Shown: positions 31,028 to 44,877 of the stretch, piece by piece
Position numbering within the stretch: position 1 is the stretch's first letter
Layout: the number at the start of each line of letters is the position of its first letter
From: Elgaria multicarinata webbii
Lineage: Eukaryota > Chordata > Lepidosauria > Squamata > Anguidae
Length of the DNA: 64,000 bases
Reading direction: 5' to 3'
NCBI RefSeq assembly: GCF_023053635.1
Contig: NC_086173.1
Coordinates: 145,746,697-145,810,696 of the forward strand
The notes under the pieces: model-generated
What the model saw: the letters and a program-made list of their open reading frames with translations, nothing else
Told to the model about the DNA's origin: nothing
The model's database searches: none
Position numbers and translations under genes: made by a program

Positions 31028-34000
31028 CTTTTATTGTACAAGGGAGAGAAAAAGAAAACATATTAGTTGCGACCAGTTCCACTTAGTTTAAATGCATAGT
31101 TAAATGTCCTGCCTACGGGACTACATTAGAACTCACTGATTAACAATAGAAGTTCAAGTTAACTAAACAGTCTTATCATTCCAAACCTGTTTGGCTCTCA
31201 AAATTTTCTGGGGTGGGGGGATGTCAAGCACGGGGGTTTCATTCATGAGTCTGGGTAAAACACTTGTACTTTTAATAAGCTGCCTTGAGCTAGAACCAAA
31301 GCCTTTCCAGTAGTCACTATTAGCCGTGGAAGGGAGAACATACCGGCACAATACACTTAAATGACACACTACAGAAGAGATAGAAGCCAAACAGATCCTT
31401 AAGTCCTGTGAGCTGCTTGCACTAAAGTCTGGATCATTTGCAGACCAGCCAGACTTTACAATAAGAGTGGGCAGCTGGAGGCCAGCTGACACAGCTCTTC
31501 ACTTTGCAGTGTGCCATGGCTTGCCGCTGCTCTCATCCTCTGCCTTTCCAGTGTTACTTGGGAGTCCCTTGGGCTGCAGGGCTTAGACCTCTAACCCACA
31601 GTCTGCACCTAACGGTGCCACTGGCCTCCAGTGGATCACTGAATAGTGCAGGGAGCTGAGAAGCAAGAGACGGGAATTGGAGGGAAAGCGGGGAATAGCC
31701 CCTCTCATCCTTTGCATGCCTAGTAAAAAAAACCCTGTTATGTCAAGGCCCCCGACTATACAGAGGCGCTTCGGCGCTAGGAGGCACCTTGCACCCGTAT
31801 TTGCCACCCTTCCCGGGGGTTGTACGGAAAGGAAGGCAAGTGCGATTTTTCAGATGGGGGTTGACTGGTCCTCCCAACTCATCTTGGTGCTTCTTGAAAA
31901 CTTTGGAAAAAAAGAAAGGGGGGGGGAAGGGGTCATTCCTCCCGGGGGGGGGGGAGGAATGGGACTGTCCCTCCCCCCTTTCTTTTTATTTAAAGATCCC
32001 AACATGCATAGCTCCGCATATTCTGATGGAGGTTGTCTGGTCCACATATTTATATTTGTTTCTGTGGAGTGCCACAGATTTAGATGATTAAAAATAAAAA
32101 GGGGGGGAGATGAACAGCACTGCTCCTCTACTCTCTCCCCCCCCCCATTTTATGGGGTTTTTTAGTGGCTTTTTTTTTTTTAGTTTTTAAGAGCCTCGGA
32201 GCTGCCTCTACTGACAAAAAAGTTGGGGTAAATGCCCGACTTCTTTGGAGCGGATTTCCCAGGGTTTGCCCCTGGATGGCTTCGCATTTGCGGCTGCTTC
32301 ATCTGTCCGAAAATGGAAAGATGCGTATTTACAGCGGTGTAAACAGCCGTATAGACAAGCCCAAGGGCAAAAGAGAGAGCAGTCCTGGGATTCAAACCCA
32401 CACTGTAAATACTACTCAGCAACAGACAGCCATCAGACACATCATTGGGCAGTTACCCCCTTCCTTCCAGGCCCAGGACCCAGCCAGAGACACTAACACT
32501 AATTGGTGGAATAGCTTATGTTTTACCTGCAGAAGCTCCCTGGGTCATATCCAGGGGGAAATTCCATTCTAGGAAAGAGAGGGGACACAGCCAGGCACGC
32601 TTGTACCAATCAGATGATGCACTGTGTAAACCAAGAGCCCTCCCCCTGGCCAATCCTCCAGTTCTATGTGGCCTGAAAGGACATCCCTGCTGGGTAGCAT
32701 CCTACAAGCATGCACACACACGCTTAAATCCAATGTCATACTAGAGGACGTTTGCTGATGCAACAGGACTTTCTCCTTCTCTCCTCCGCCCTTGCAGCCT
32801 TTGGAGCTGCCTAAACTGTTGTTCTGAAGGCTTTCCCAGCCCTCTGGAGAAAATTTTGAGGGGGGCAGGTTTGGGGAATTGCTCTCCTCCTGGTTGCAGT
32901 GAGAGAACTACTTTTGCTAGCAGAACAATAACATTTGATTCAAACCCACATATTAAAAATACTGCGTATGAGGTATTGCTTATCACCTATTGATTTTTAA
33001 ATAATTTTCTCTTATTAGCTTAACAGAACATATAAAAGTACATTCATATCTCCATAAACCTTCCCCAGTCTTTCCCTAGACTTACCATTGTTCACCTCCA
33101 GTTGTTGTGGCAAATCCTCTACAAAAAACAGGAGACAGATGAAAAGTCATGGAAGCCAATTTTTTATGTTCACCAAACCTTTGTTATGGCTACAAAATGC
33201 GAAGGAGCAATTTGTGCACATATGAGTGGTCCCAACTGTCCTCAGGCATATATTAGGTGTGTGTATTGCTGTGAAATTCAGCCCTTTGGGGGTTCAACAT
33301 GATCCCTCTGAGCAGCCAACTTGGCTCGCATTTGTGGGTTGTGCTGTGGGGATTCTCCTCAAATCTGGGAGCTTTCCCATTTTTGTTTATGTGCCTAAAA
33401 AGAAATTTGTGCAAAATGCAGCTGGTTTAAACCTTGCTCTTTCGGAAGAATGGCCCACAAGATGTGCATTCTAAGGGCTGGGTCCTGAAGGAACTTTCTG
33501 AGATGTGATAATGTACTTGTTCAGCTATTTCAAATATGATACATATTTGGCAACATATCCCCCACCCCCAAACAGCTATTTCCACCTAGAAAAGCTGCAG
33601 TATTGGAGAGTCCTTTTACTTCATTTTTTTTATTTTGAAGTGGCTCCCAAGTGCTTGATCTTCAGTGTGACTCCGTGACTCCACATTAGTCATAGAATCA
33701 CAGAATAGTAGAGTTGGAAGGACCCTGCAAGGCCATCAAGTCTAACCCCATTCACTGCAGGAATCTAGCTTAAATCATCCCTGACAAGTGGCTGTCCAGC
33801 TGCCTCTTGAAGGCCTCTAGTGTGGGAGAGCCCATGACCTCCCTAGATCATTGGTTCCATTGTCGTACAGCTTTAACAGTGAGGAATTTTTTCCTGATGT
33901 CCAGCCAGAATCTGGCTTCCTGTAACTTGAGCCCATTATTCCATGTCCTGCACTCTGGGAGGATCGAGTAGAGATCCTGGCCCTCATCTGTGACCACCTT

Positions 34001-37000
34001 TCAAATATTTGAATTAAATCCTGGGCGTGCTTGTGATCTGGCTGTTATGTGGACCAGCTGTTTCCCCACTCCTTTAGCATTCCCATTGAGAGACGTCTTA
34101 TGTGCTTCCGGCATTAATTAACTCCAGAATGTTGTTAATTCACCTCTCTGATGTGTTGTTGTCTCCGGAGCTGCGCAACTCCAAAGTTGCAAAGAGGCTG
34201 TGTTAATTCACTTCTCTAACGTGTTGTTAGCTACAGAACTGTGCAGCTCCAGAGTTGTAAAGGGACTGTGTTAATTCACTTCTTGTGATGTGTGTTAGCT
34301 CTGGAGCTACCTACCTCCATGGGAGCTGCGTTAATTAGTTAACTCTGATGTAGTATTACAGCTGGTGTGTTACCTTTTGGAGTGGGTTTATTTCTGCCTT
34401 TGGGGTGCTCTCATGGGAACCAGTATTGGGGGTTATTTACTCCCCATTCATTAAACTGTAATGGCAAGGGGAACCTAGAGAGGGGGCAGATAGCAAGCCT
34501 CTCACTGGATGACATTAGTTTCCTCCCCGCCCCTGGAAGTATGTCATTTCCAGCACTGAAAAGCTATGTTTTAGGACAGCTAGCTCCACTGTGTAACAAT
34601 GACAAAGCAGAGCCTATTTCAGCACACTGCGGAGAATAACAACAATGTGTGTTTCTCCCGTGCTCGTGAAGATGAGGCCCTAATCAGGTGGAAACAAACA
34701 AAAAAGCAGTATACAAGAATCCTCCTCCTGAATCATCTTCTGCAATCTTGAGCTCCTTGGAAGGAAGGTAGGATATAAATGTAATAAAATGAATAAGTAC
34801 GTCAATAAATAAGAGAAGTGGAATGATCCCATGGGAAATTATTGAAGCCACAGAGGCAATGGAGCTATTTTTAATGGGGAATTATCTTCCTCAGTCCCTA
34901 TGGAGAAATTAAACTGAAAATCTATTACACCCCAAGGGTGTAGTTCTGTGCTTGTAGGCTCCTGAGGGGTTTGGTGCAGACCCCCAAACAAAGCTCATCT
35001 CTTTCTGCAGATAAAAATATAATTTCTTCAGTTTTTAAATCTCGACTTAATACCTCTGAACACTCGCACAGTCTCTTGCAGAATCAGGTGCTTTTTAGAG
35101 AAGGCATTAAGCTTTTTCTCCAGTCCAGAAAAAACATGCTGTTGCTGGAATTCCACCTTGCACCTAAGAAGAAGAAATCCATTTCAAGCAACTATTTCAA
35201 AATTGATTATCTTGCATTTAATGTGTTTAGAAATAAAAATCTAATCAAATGACAATTGAAGTTTTGAAAACCCTGAGTCTAGTACTGTATAACCTAGAAA
35301 CTTTATTTTTTAAAATAAACAACAAGATGACAGAAAAAAAGAGAGCTGAGATATCTTATTTCTGACACATTTCTTAAGTGAAGCAAATCTGAAACAATAA
35401 TAAAATCAATGTGTAAAACACATCGGTTGTTATTACTGGTTTATTCGTAGTTTGTATTGCTGGTTTTATTGCTATTTCATAGAATCTAGAATAGCAGAGT
35501 TGGAAGGGGCCTACAAGGCCATCGAGTCCAACCCCCTGCTCAATGCAGGAATCCACCCTAAAGCATCCCTGACAGATGGTTGTCCAGCTGCCTCTTGAAG
35601 GCCTCTAGTGTGGGAGAGCCCACAACCTCACTAGGTAACTGGTTCCATTGTTGTACTGCTCTAACCGTCAGGAAGTTTTTCCTGATGTCCAGCCGGAATC
35701 TGGCTTCCTTTAACTTGAGCCCGTTATTCCATGTCCTGCACTCTGGGAGGATCGAGAAGAAATCCTGGCCTTCCTCTGTGTGACAACCTTTTAAGGATTT
35801 GAAGAGTGCTATCATGTCTCCCCTCAATCTTCTCTTCTACAGGCTAAACATGCCCAGTTCTTTCAGTCTCTTTTCATAGGGCTTTGTTTCCAGACCCCTG
35901 ATCATCCTGGTTTTGGGGGTTGGTTTTCATCACTTTTATTGTGTTTATGTTTTTATCTTTTTTAGTATCTTAGGGTGCAGTACTATTGGAGGCTTATGAG
36001 TATCCAGTACAGAATGGGAGGTGCAACAGAGATGATCCTCGCCTCCACTGTGCCTTCTGCTCCACAATTTAGCTAGCTGGACTCCCCCCCGCCCCGGTCT
36101 AGCTGAGACTTCCAGGACAAGGAGGGAAGGAGGCTGGGGAGGCCTGGGGCTATGGCGTAACCCATCCCATCCCATCCCCACCCACCATCATTCCCCCTTT
36201 CCCTTTCCTTGGAGGCAGCCAATGCGGTTCTCTCCAGGCTGACTGCGAGGGGGCATGAGAGCTCAGATTCCTGGTTCCGAGGTCAGAGCACCATCCCCCA
36301 CCTCTGATCCAGCTATCATAACCAGAGTGGATAAAAATCAATGGTTTTTTAAAAAAAAATCCCCAAAACCGGATTTTTTAAAATTTAAATCGGATTTTTT
36401 TTATTCAAATTGGATTTTTTTTAATAAAATGCTTTTTGAGGAAAAATCTATCTAAAGATAGTTTTCTATTTAAGTTACATTATAGTCTAACGGTTATTCT
36501 AATATGCATTAGTTTTTAATTATGTAGCATGAGGCTATTTAAATTTTTTAGTAAATGAATGCCAATAATCTATTCACAATGTCATGCTCTTCCAGAGGTT
36601 TCTGTAAGATTATTTTTCTCCCTCCAATAAAGTACAGCAGAAAAGTTGTCCAAATATGAATGATTAACCTATTAAACGAGAGATAGTTCACCTCACAATA
36701 ATTTCATAATTATCTATCTATGATGTGTTTCTAACAGTATAACCAAACCAGTATTTTTTTTTACATAACTGTAAAACTAATCTGAAAAGTACGGTAGCTA
36801 TTCTAAAAATGAAACCTTATCTGGTTGTAAATATTAAGATTATACCAGCAAGAATGAGTCTTTGGCAACTCTGAGTTGTGTAAAATATAGCGAGGAAGAG
36901 TGCACCTTTTTTTGTGTGTGGGGGGGAGTCACATGATTAAATTGAGTCTTTCTGAGTAGTGATTTAAATCATGATTTAAATCAAATCCACCCTGATCCTA

Positions 37001-40000
37001 ACTATCCTGTGACTCTGTCTAGGGGGCCATAGTATGGCTTTCTTAATGGCTTTATGTGTTTTATTGCTGGAAGCCACCTTGGGAGGGCTCCTACCCTGAA
37101 AGATGGCCAAGAAATATTTTAAATAAATAAATAATAAGTAAAAACATTTCTTTCTTAGAATTAAACTGTTAGGAGGTTATTTTACAAACATCAGAGATAA
37201 GAAGATAAAAGAAAAAACTTCATATTCAAGATACATATAGATATAAACAAACCAAGGGTGTACACACCTGCTTGCACACACCTGAGGGGTTTGGTGTAGA
37301 CCCCAAAACAAAGTCGGTTTGTTTGGATAGAATCTCTGAGCAAGTCCCAGTGAGTTTACTCTCAGGTACCGAGTACATATTTGCAGCCCATAAGTTGTAG
37401 TTGGCCATACAGGGCCGGTGCTACCATAGAGGCCATTCAGGTGGCCGCCTAGAGCCTCAAGGTAAGGGGGGCGCCGAACGCTGCACCTGGAAGCCGCTCT
37501 CCCACAGCGGCTCTGAGAGGGTGGCTTCCGGGCGTGCCGTTCTGAAGCCACCCACCCCAGTGTCCTGGCTTCGCTTCGGCTGGGCGCCCACCCAGCCAAA
37601 GCGAAGCCACACCCGCCCCCCCACGCCAGCGTCCTGGTTTCGCTTCGGCTGGGTGGGTGCCCAGCCGAAGCGAAGCCAGGACACTGGGGCGGACGGGCAG
37701 CTTCGGAACGGCACGCCCAGAAATCGCTCTCCCAGAGCGGCTTCCGGCCGGGCGCACCGTTCCGAAGCCGCCCACCCCATCCCAGCGTCCTGGCTTCGCT
37801 TCAGCTGGGCAGGCAAGATGGCGCCCCGCACCTAGGTACACTGGGGGGGTGGGGGATGAAAGCAGCTCACCTGCCTAGGGCGCAAAATCGTCTGGCACCA
37901 GCCCTGTGGCCATAGATATTAAAAATGGCTGGTTGGTAGCAATGACATTAAATAAATCCACTGTTTCTAATATCTCATTTTACCTTTCTTCAGTAATAAG
38001 CTTTGAGATAAACTAGACAGATTCTAGAGCACTGAACAATCAAAAATAAGGAAAGACTAAAACTCCATATTAAAGATTATATATATTAAAAAACCACACA
38101 GAATACTGTTTAAACCCGTGGCTGGTCAGTCAATGAAGGCTTCATGGAAATATCAATGTTGGTGCCTGCCTGACCTTCAGAGGCAGGGAGTCGTATAGAA
38201 AGTGGAGGGTTAGAGGAGAAGAGGAAATTTGGTTTGCAAGTCTTTGGTTTAAATCATCACTGCGTTAGCAGACATCCGCTATTGTGAATGGACTTTCTTC
38301 CTCTCCCTCCCCACCTACCCCACCCTTGGCAGCCCTCTGTGCCACCAAAAACTTGCTCTGAAGAGTTTCCCCATCCTTCCAAGCAAGTTATGAATGGGCA
38401 CCGGGGGGGGGGGGAGAATTGTTCCCCCTGCTGCCTCCACTGATGGAAGTGGAATGACACCGTAGGAGGCCACCCTTTACGCCTTAGGCTAAACTACTCA
38501 CTACAATAAATATGTAGCATGCAGCTGATCCTTACCTTGAGACTGTCAATATGTTTTAAAAGTCCCATGGTGGCGCTGTGTTGGTTATACAATGCAGCAG
38601 CCACCTCTCAGACATTGCAGGGGCTTTCCAGCAAAGCTGCACACTGGAAAAGTCAGGGACTTACCCCAACTTCTCCTGCCGGAGCGAGGTCACTATGGTT
38701 CTTCCACCATTTGACCTCACTCCGGTGTCACGCTGGAGGTGTTCCCTGGTGGAGGGTGACCTCCAATTAGTCACCAGAAGCCAGGTGAGGGACAGGAGTG
38801 GGCTTGGTGAGCCAAATGGCCACCATAAAGCCCGCGCTGCCCCCTCCACTGAAAATTACTCGCTGCTACCCCACAGCAGCGATGCCGTGGCATTTGGTGG
38901 CATAGCGGAACCAACGTGGTGCCGTGAAGGCAGTGTCCTTATTGTAAGTGTGCAGGCCCCTGATACAGATTGAGAGCACCACATGTTGCAAGGGGAGGTT
39001 TAAACCTCCCTACCCAACCAATCCCCTGAAAATCCTCCCCCAGGGGCTAAAAGAAGAGGGGGGAAATCAATTCACTGGTGTTGACAATAAAGAGCTGGAC
39101 GGACCAAGAGACTAACTTGGTATAAGGCAGCTTCCTATATCCCCACATATATTAATCCTTCGTCGTAGATCCCAGTTCGGGCAACCTACTAGATTTCAAT
39201 CTGTTGTACTGAGGTATTAATTTCCACATTGACTTCACTATTCTGTGTGACTATGAAGTGTGTATGCAAAGTGCACACAATTTTGCTAAGACCAATCTGA
39301 GGTCTGCATGACGATGAAGAAATGACCTGCATGTTCAAGGTTTCTTCAATACCCTAGAGGGAAGAGAGAAATAGAAAATTATGTATGAGGTTTCATGTAC
39401 ACAAAATCAAGAGGCACTGTAGAAAAATGACAACTTTCTTTTATAACTCCTATGCGGAATTGCATTCACACACTTGCACTTTTAGTCATGGACATTAAGA
39501 AGTGCAATTATCACAGCTCTGACTACTCATCACAGCATAGCCACAAGTGTTTGCACTGCTTAAAACAGGGACCAGAAGGTTCAAACATATAAGACCCACT
39601 CTGGTCCGCTTGCATTGGCTGCTTGTATGTTTCCGAGACCGATTCAAGGTGCTGGTTTTAACCTATAAAGCTCTACACGGCTTGGGACCACAATACCTGA
39701 TGGAACACCTCTCCCGACATGAACCTACTCATACACTGCACTCAACATCCAAAGTCCTCCTTTGGGTGCCTGCTCCATTTGAAGCTCGGAGGACGGCAAC
39801 AAGAGAGAGGGCCTTTTCTGTGGTGGCCCCCAAATTATGGGACATTCTCCCTGACAAGGCCTGCCCTGGCACTGACATTGTTATCTTTTCGGCTCCTGGT
39901 CAAGACTTTTCTCTTCTCCCAGGCATGTAGCAATTTGTAATTAGCCTGGGTTTGTTTTTGTATGTTTTTGTGGTTTAAAATTGTATGTTTTTGTGATTTA

Positions 40001-43000
40001 AAATTTTTGTATATTGTTTTTAAGTGTTTTTATCCTATGTAAACTGCCCAGAGAGCTTTGGCTATGGGGCAGTATAAAAATGTAATAAATAATAATAATT
40101 AGGGCTGTGCACCGCCTCAGACATGAACCCCGAATCCGAAGCAGATCGGGGTGGTTCGGACCCTTCCAAACTGGATCCGAGGTGGTTCGGGCGAAGGCTG
40201 AGGCGGCCCAAAGCCAAAGCCAGTTGGCTCCGAAGTGGAAGCCGCAGGACGCAAGCCGGCAGTGGCGGACAACAGATGCAAGTAAGTGTGGAAGGGGGAG
40301 AGGGGGGTTTACCTGGTGCATCTATTGTCTGTGGCAGCGGACGGCAGAAGCCCCAGGTAAGTGGAGAGAGTTTTCTGGGTGCCGGCTCCACAGCCAGCAC
40401 CCAGAAAACTCCGAGTCACCTCGGAGGGTCCGAATTTTGCCTCAGCTTTGGCACCGAGGCGGATCGGAACCCCACGAAGCAGATCGGGGCTGCTTCAAGG
40501 GCTCTGGATCGGCCTCCGAGGCAGATCGGGGGGGTGCATAGCCCTAATAATAATAATAATAATAATATGATGATGATGATGATGATGATGATGATAATAT
40601 CACTTAGTGCTTTGGTCACAAATTTAATGGAGAGGCAGTGTGTAGTAGTGGTTAGTTACACTTGGACTTGGGAAATCTGGGTTCTAGTCTCCACTTGGAC
40701 ATGAATCTCAATTGGTGGCTTTGAGCCAGCCACTGACTCTCAGCCTAACCTACCTCACAGAGTTGTTGTGAGTAGGAGGGCCATGTAAGCCACCTTGTAT
40801 TCCTTGCAAGAGGAAAAAAGGTGGATATAAATGTAATAATTAATTAATTTTAAAAATTGCCTACAAATATATACAAGTGTCAATGCAAAAGCTGTAAACC
40901 CCACAGAATTTGACCAAGACACCAGTTCACACAGTCACTTCTTTTGGGCATGCTCCAAACCCCAGACTGGGCTGCAAGTGGTGAACATGACATACTAGAA
41001 GGAAACACACAAAGCACAGACAACCCTGAATATGACCATAATTCCTGCAAACACTTTCAGAAAAATTGACACACCATAACAATCTTTCATATGTCTGCAT
41101 GTTCATCTCTTGAGGTAGACAGGGCAGAGGTCAGTTTCTTATCCAACTGATCGCCTCATCACACAATTAAGCGAAAGAGAAACATCACACATGTTTTTCT
41201 ACCCGAGATCTCACCAGCAGGAATGTGGTGGGTGGCTGCCGACTTTTCTCTTCCATCTCATGGATGAGGGTATCACTGAAGTAGACATCACCAGAGAGTT
41301 TGGTGACAAATTTCTCCCCCTCTTTCGCAAGTTCTTCCAATTCATTTAGCATGTTTTTCTCTTGCTGTTCCAGAAACTTTTTTACTTCTTCAAATTCAGA
41401 AACAACCTTCCGCTTCTCAGTGTCTACCCTATTCTGTAAAGAAGAGACATAAAAGGAAATAAAGAGACACAGGATCTACCCCTGTCTGTTTTTATTATGT
41501 TGTATTTGTTGTTCCTGTTGCTTTGAATGTCTAAAAGTTGTATAAAGTGGTGCATAAGCACAAGGATGGGAGATACATTTTTATATTAGGTAAATCAACA
41601 AAGGTAGTAGAACAAAAAGAGAAAGTAGAAGGAAACCCACAACTATTTGCATTCCACCCACTCACATCTGGAATGCAAATGACACATACCAATCAGGAAA
41701 TTATATGCTAATTCAGTAATTTGCCTTCCCCAATCTGGTCCCTTCCAGATGTGTTGGACTACTACTTCCATCCCCCTAGCCAGCCAGCTGGCTGGGGGTG
41801 ATGGGAGTTGCACTCCAACACATCTGGAAGGCACCAGGTTAGGGGAAGGCTAGCCTTGGTTCTCTCCCTAGGCTTCAAATGGGATGTGTGCCTTTTTGAA
41901 AGTGCAGCAAATATTTTTTATTAAAATTGAATGTACATTTGCCCAGTTATTTGAATAACAGAAGGAAAGGGAGATAAGTCTTGTGCTGTCACAGGTTCCA
42001 AAAAATCAGAGTTGTGCATCTATTGCACACACTTCTACAGCACACACACACATTTAGTTTTCCCTGAGTTCCATCTAGGAGAGAAGATGGTAGATTTGAA
42101 CCAAATGCAGGGCCAGTTCACATGATCACAGCCATCCTTGGTCAGGACGAGAAGAGAACTACTCTTTGGAAGCTTCTGAGTTGATGTTTGAAAACATTAA
42201 GAATTTAGACTATTCACTACTATACAAGAAAAACCACTTAGAAAGTGCTTTGTCCCCCTCGGTAGTTAGAGTGATCCTCCCATGATTTGGTGGAGTTGAA
42301 TATATTTCTTTAGATAAATACAATTCTTTGATGTAAACAACTAAATACTGATGAAGATATAATCAGAAACGGAATATATAATCTAGAGTTACTGTCTGTT
42401 TATGTTTGTTTATGTTATGTATCACATCAATTGTAAAATTTATATCATATGTATATGTTAGAATCATACCAATTTATGATTACATATATGTTAAGAGGCA
42501 CAGTAATTGCATTGAAATTGTAGAAGTTGTATTGTAAAAGTTTTGAATAATCAGATGACACAACAAGCCCGAGTGGGAACTATGGCTTGGGAACCATGGC
42601 CTGTTGGAGAGTTAAATAACCCTCAAATGACCCATGGGTTGTTGCTGGGTTAGGGTCGTGAGAACCAGGTCTCTGTGACATGGGTCCTCAGATGCTGTCT
42701 GAGAAGCCATAGAATGGTATGGATTCCCATCCCAGAGGCTTTAGACACAGCTACAACCTCAGGATGTGAATCCGAGTGTGAATTGTTTGGGCCTCACAGC
42801 CACCACTGAAAGCACCAGGGTGGCTCCTCACCTTAGAACATAACAGCAATCTCAGAAAAGAATGAAGAGGGAGGAAAGGGGATTTTCTTTTGGCCAATGA
42901 GGGCAGCTGAGAGGAGATGGATCCAAAAGCCCCTCCATCTCTCATCCCGCCCACATGAAAGTAGGCCTGCTAGCTCTGACCTCCATCTTGCACTACGTAA

Positions 43001-44820
43001 CAAAACTGGATGAACAGAAGGCTGTAAAAGCCTTTGTCCTCCTTCCGCCCTTTCAGACTCTCTTCCTCCTCCTGATCTACCAATTCCATTGGACAGACAG
43101 CCCATACGATTGTGCTATGAATCCACTTCCACATTGGCACCTACTTTCAAATGATGTATGTCTGGCCAGGAAAGGAAGAGACAACTATATAAAAAGCAAT
43201 TGACTGCAGAGTAGCACAATACATCCAGAGCCCTGGACATATGTTCCACATCTCCAGAAGAGCCAGGTAAGTATAACAATATCTCACACTCAAAACATTA
43301 GAAGGGTTCACTACTGCCCCGAAACATCTTGCATTTATCATTTTCTCCTGTATGATCATTGAAAGCCTTTTCTCTCTTTTGTCTCCAAGCCTGCAATTGG
43401 GTCTCCAATTTTTCCTGAGGGAAACAAAAATAGTAAGGCAGAACTTAATATCTTGGTGGAATTATTTGGACTTTAGAGCTCCATCACACCAACTTTTTCT
43501 TCCTGGTATGCATCTGCGATTTCCACCTCAGTTTCATTAGCGCATCAAGCACTGGTCACTTTCACGTGTGTGCATTCTTGCGCTATTTCGCCTTGTTTAC
43601 CTTTTTACTTGTGCCAGCTCGCACTTCCTGCTATCGCCACTGTGTTCACCCCAGCCTGCCCCTTTTCCTTCCCCCTCTAGTTTATATGTACTTGTGGCTG
43701 ATGGACATTCTGATGGACACAGGTGCCTTCCCCCCACCCACCCCACTCTGGTTTTGTTATCTACTGTTTTAATGATTTCGCGTTTGATCGATTAGACGCC
43801 ATTTCTGCCTTTCGAGGGGGAGAAATAGCAATGAGAGAGTAATGAGAGTGGGGTTGGAGCAGCTGATGGAAAATGGAGGGGAAGGGGCGAGATGACTGCA
43901 GGACAGGGATGACATCGTGTGAGTGTCGTGGGGCAAAACGGTAAACAAGGCAGGACGACAGTGCGATAAAACGCTGGTGTGATGGAGCTCATAATAATGG
44001 TGGAGACTAACAGGACTCGATCTGGATTTAAATTTACAAAGCCCTGTATGATTTGGTATTACTTTACTGGAGAGTTCAGTGTAACAAAGTGGTGGGGGGA
44101 GGTGCAAAGTTATTTCTTAACCACCTAACCTAACCCCCAGTACTTTTGTGCACTTCCACAAAGCCCAAACCTTTGTAAGCTTGTTAGCTACCACCATTCT
44201 GGTTATACTCATGCCTCAGAGACCCCTGAGTCAACTCCTCTTATATAAAGAAGAAATAATGGTACAATCCCCTGCATGTTTAGGTAGAAAAAAATCCTAC
44301 AATTTCCAGAATTCCCCAACCAGGCTGGCTGGGGGATTCTGGGAGTTGTGAGACTTTTTCTGCCTAAACATACAGAGGAGTACACACTAAAATACTTAAA
44401 ATTATCCATAAGCAGAACTTCAAAGGCATCAGCCTAAGAAATACGCTGAGTGTGAAAGGATCCAGGCCAAGGAGTTATAACTGAAAAAGTCGAATGGAAT
44501 TTATTTAAAGGAAGTCAGAACTTATGTGGCACTCAAAGAAAATACGAAAACATGGCCAATGGTATAAAATATACAAATGCAAGGTTCTTACAAGGACTCA
44601 AGATCTTGCTTGGCCAGGAAAATCCCCAACTTATAGTGCAATCCTATGTATGTCTAGTCTACTCATAAGTAAGCCCCATTGAGTTCAATGAGTTCAAGTG
44701 TGTCCCCAACATGGCAATCACAAAACTTTATTTTCTATTTTTGTATTCCCCCTTTTTTAAAAAAATGTATGTACATGGATTGTATATGTGATGTTCAGCT
44801 GCCTTATGTGTTACAAAATA

Positions 44821-44877
<57 letters not shown>

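Noticed and set aside
34134-34350. Regularly spaced repeats as a possible array
   Set aside because: The units are contiguous and diverged with no spacers, which is a minisatellite.
37401-37841. Several 120-144-codon frames on both strands
   Set aside because: They are by-products of the inverted GC-rich motif inside the hAT MITE.
38510-38660. Possible extra exon of gene B ending ...LLKHIDSLK before a strong GTAAGG donor
   Set aside because: The frame is closed by a stop upstream and its phase does not fit exons 4 or 5. The true exon 5 was found at 35054-35163.
40123-40704. 193-codon plus-strand frame
   Set aside because: It crosses a transposon boundary and microsatellite (poly-Asn, poly-Met), so it is not a gene.
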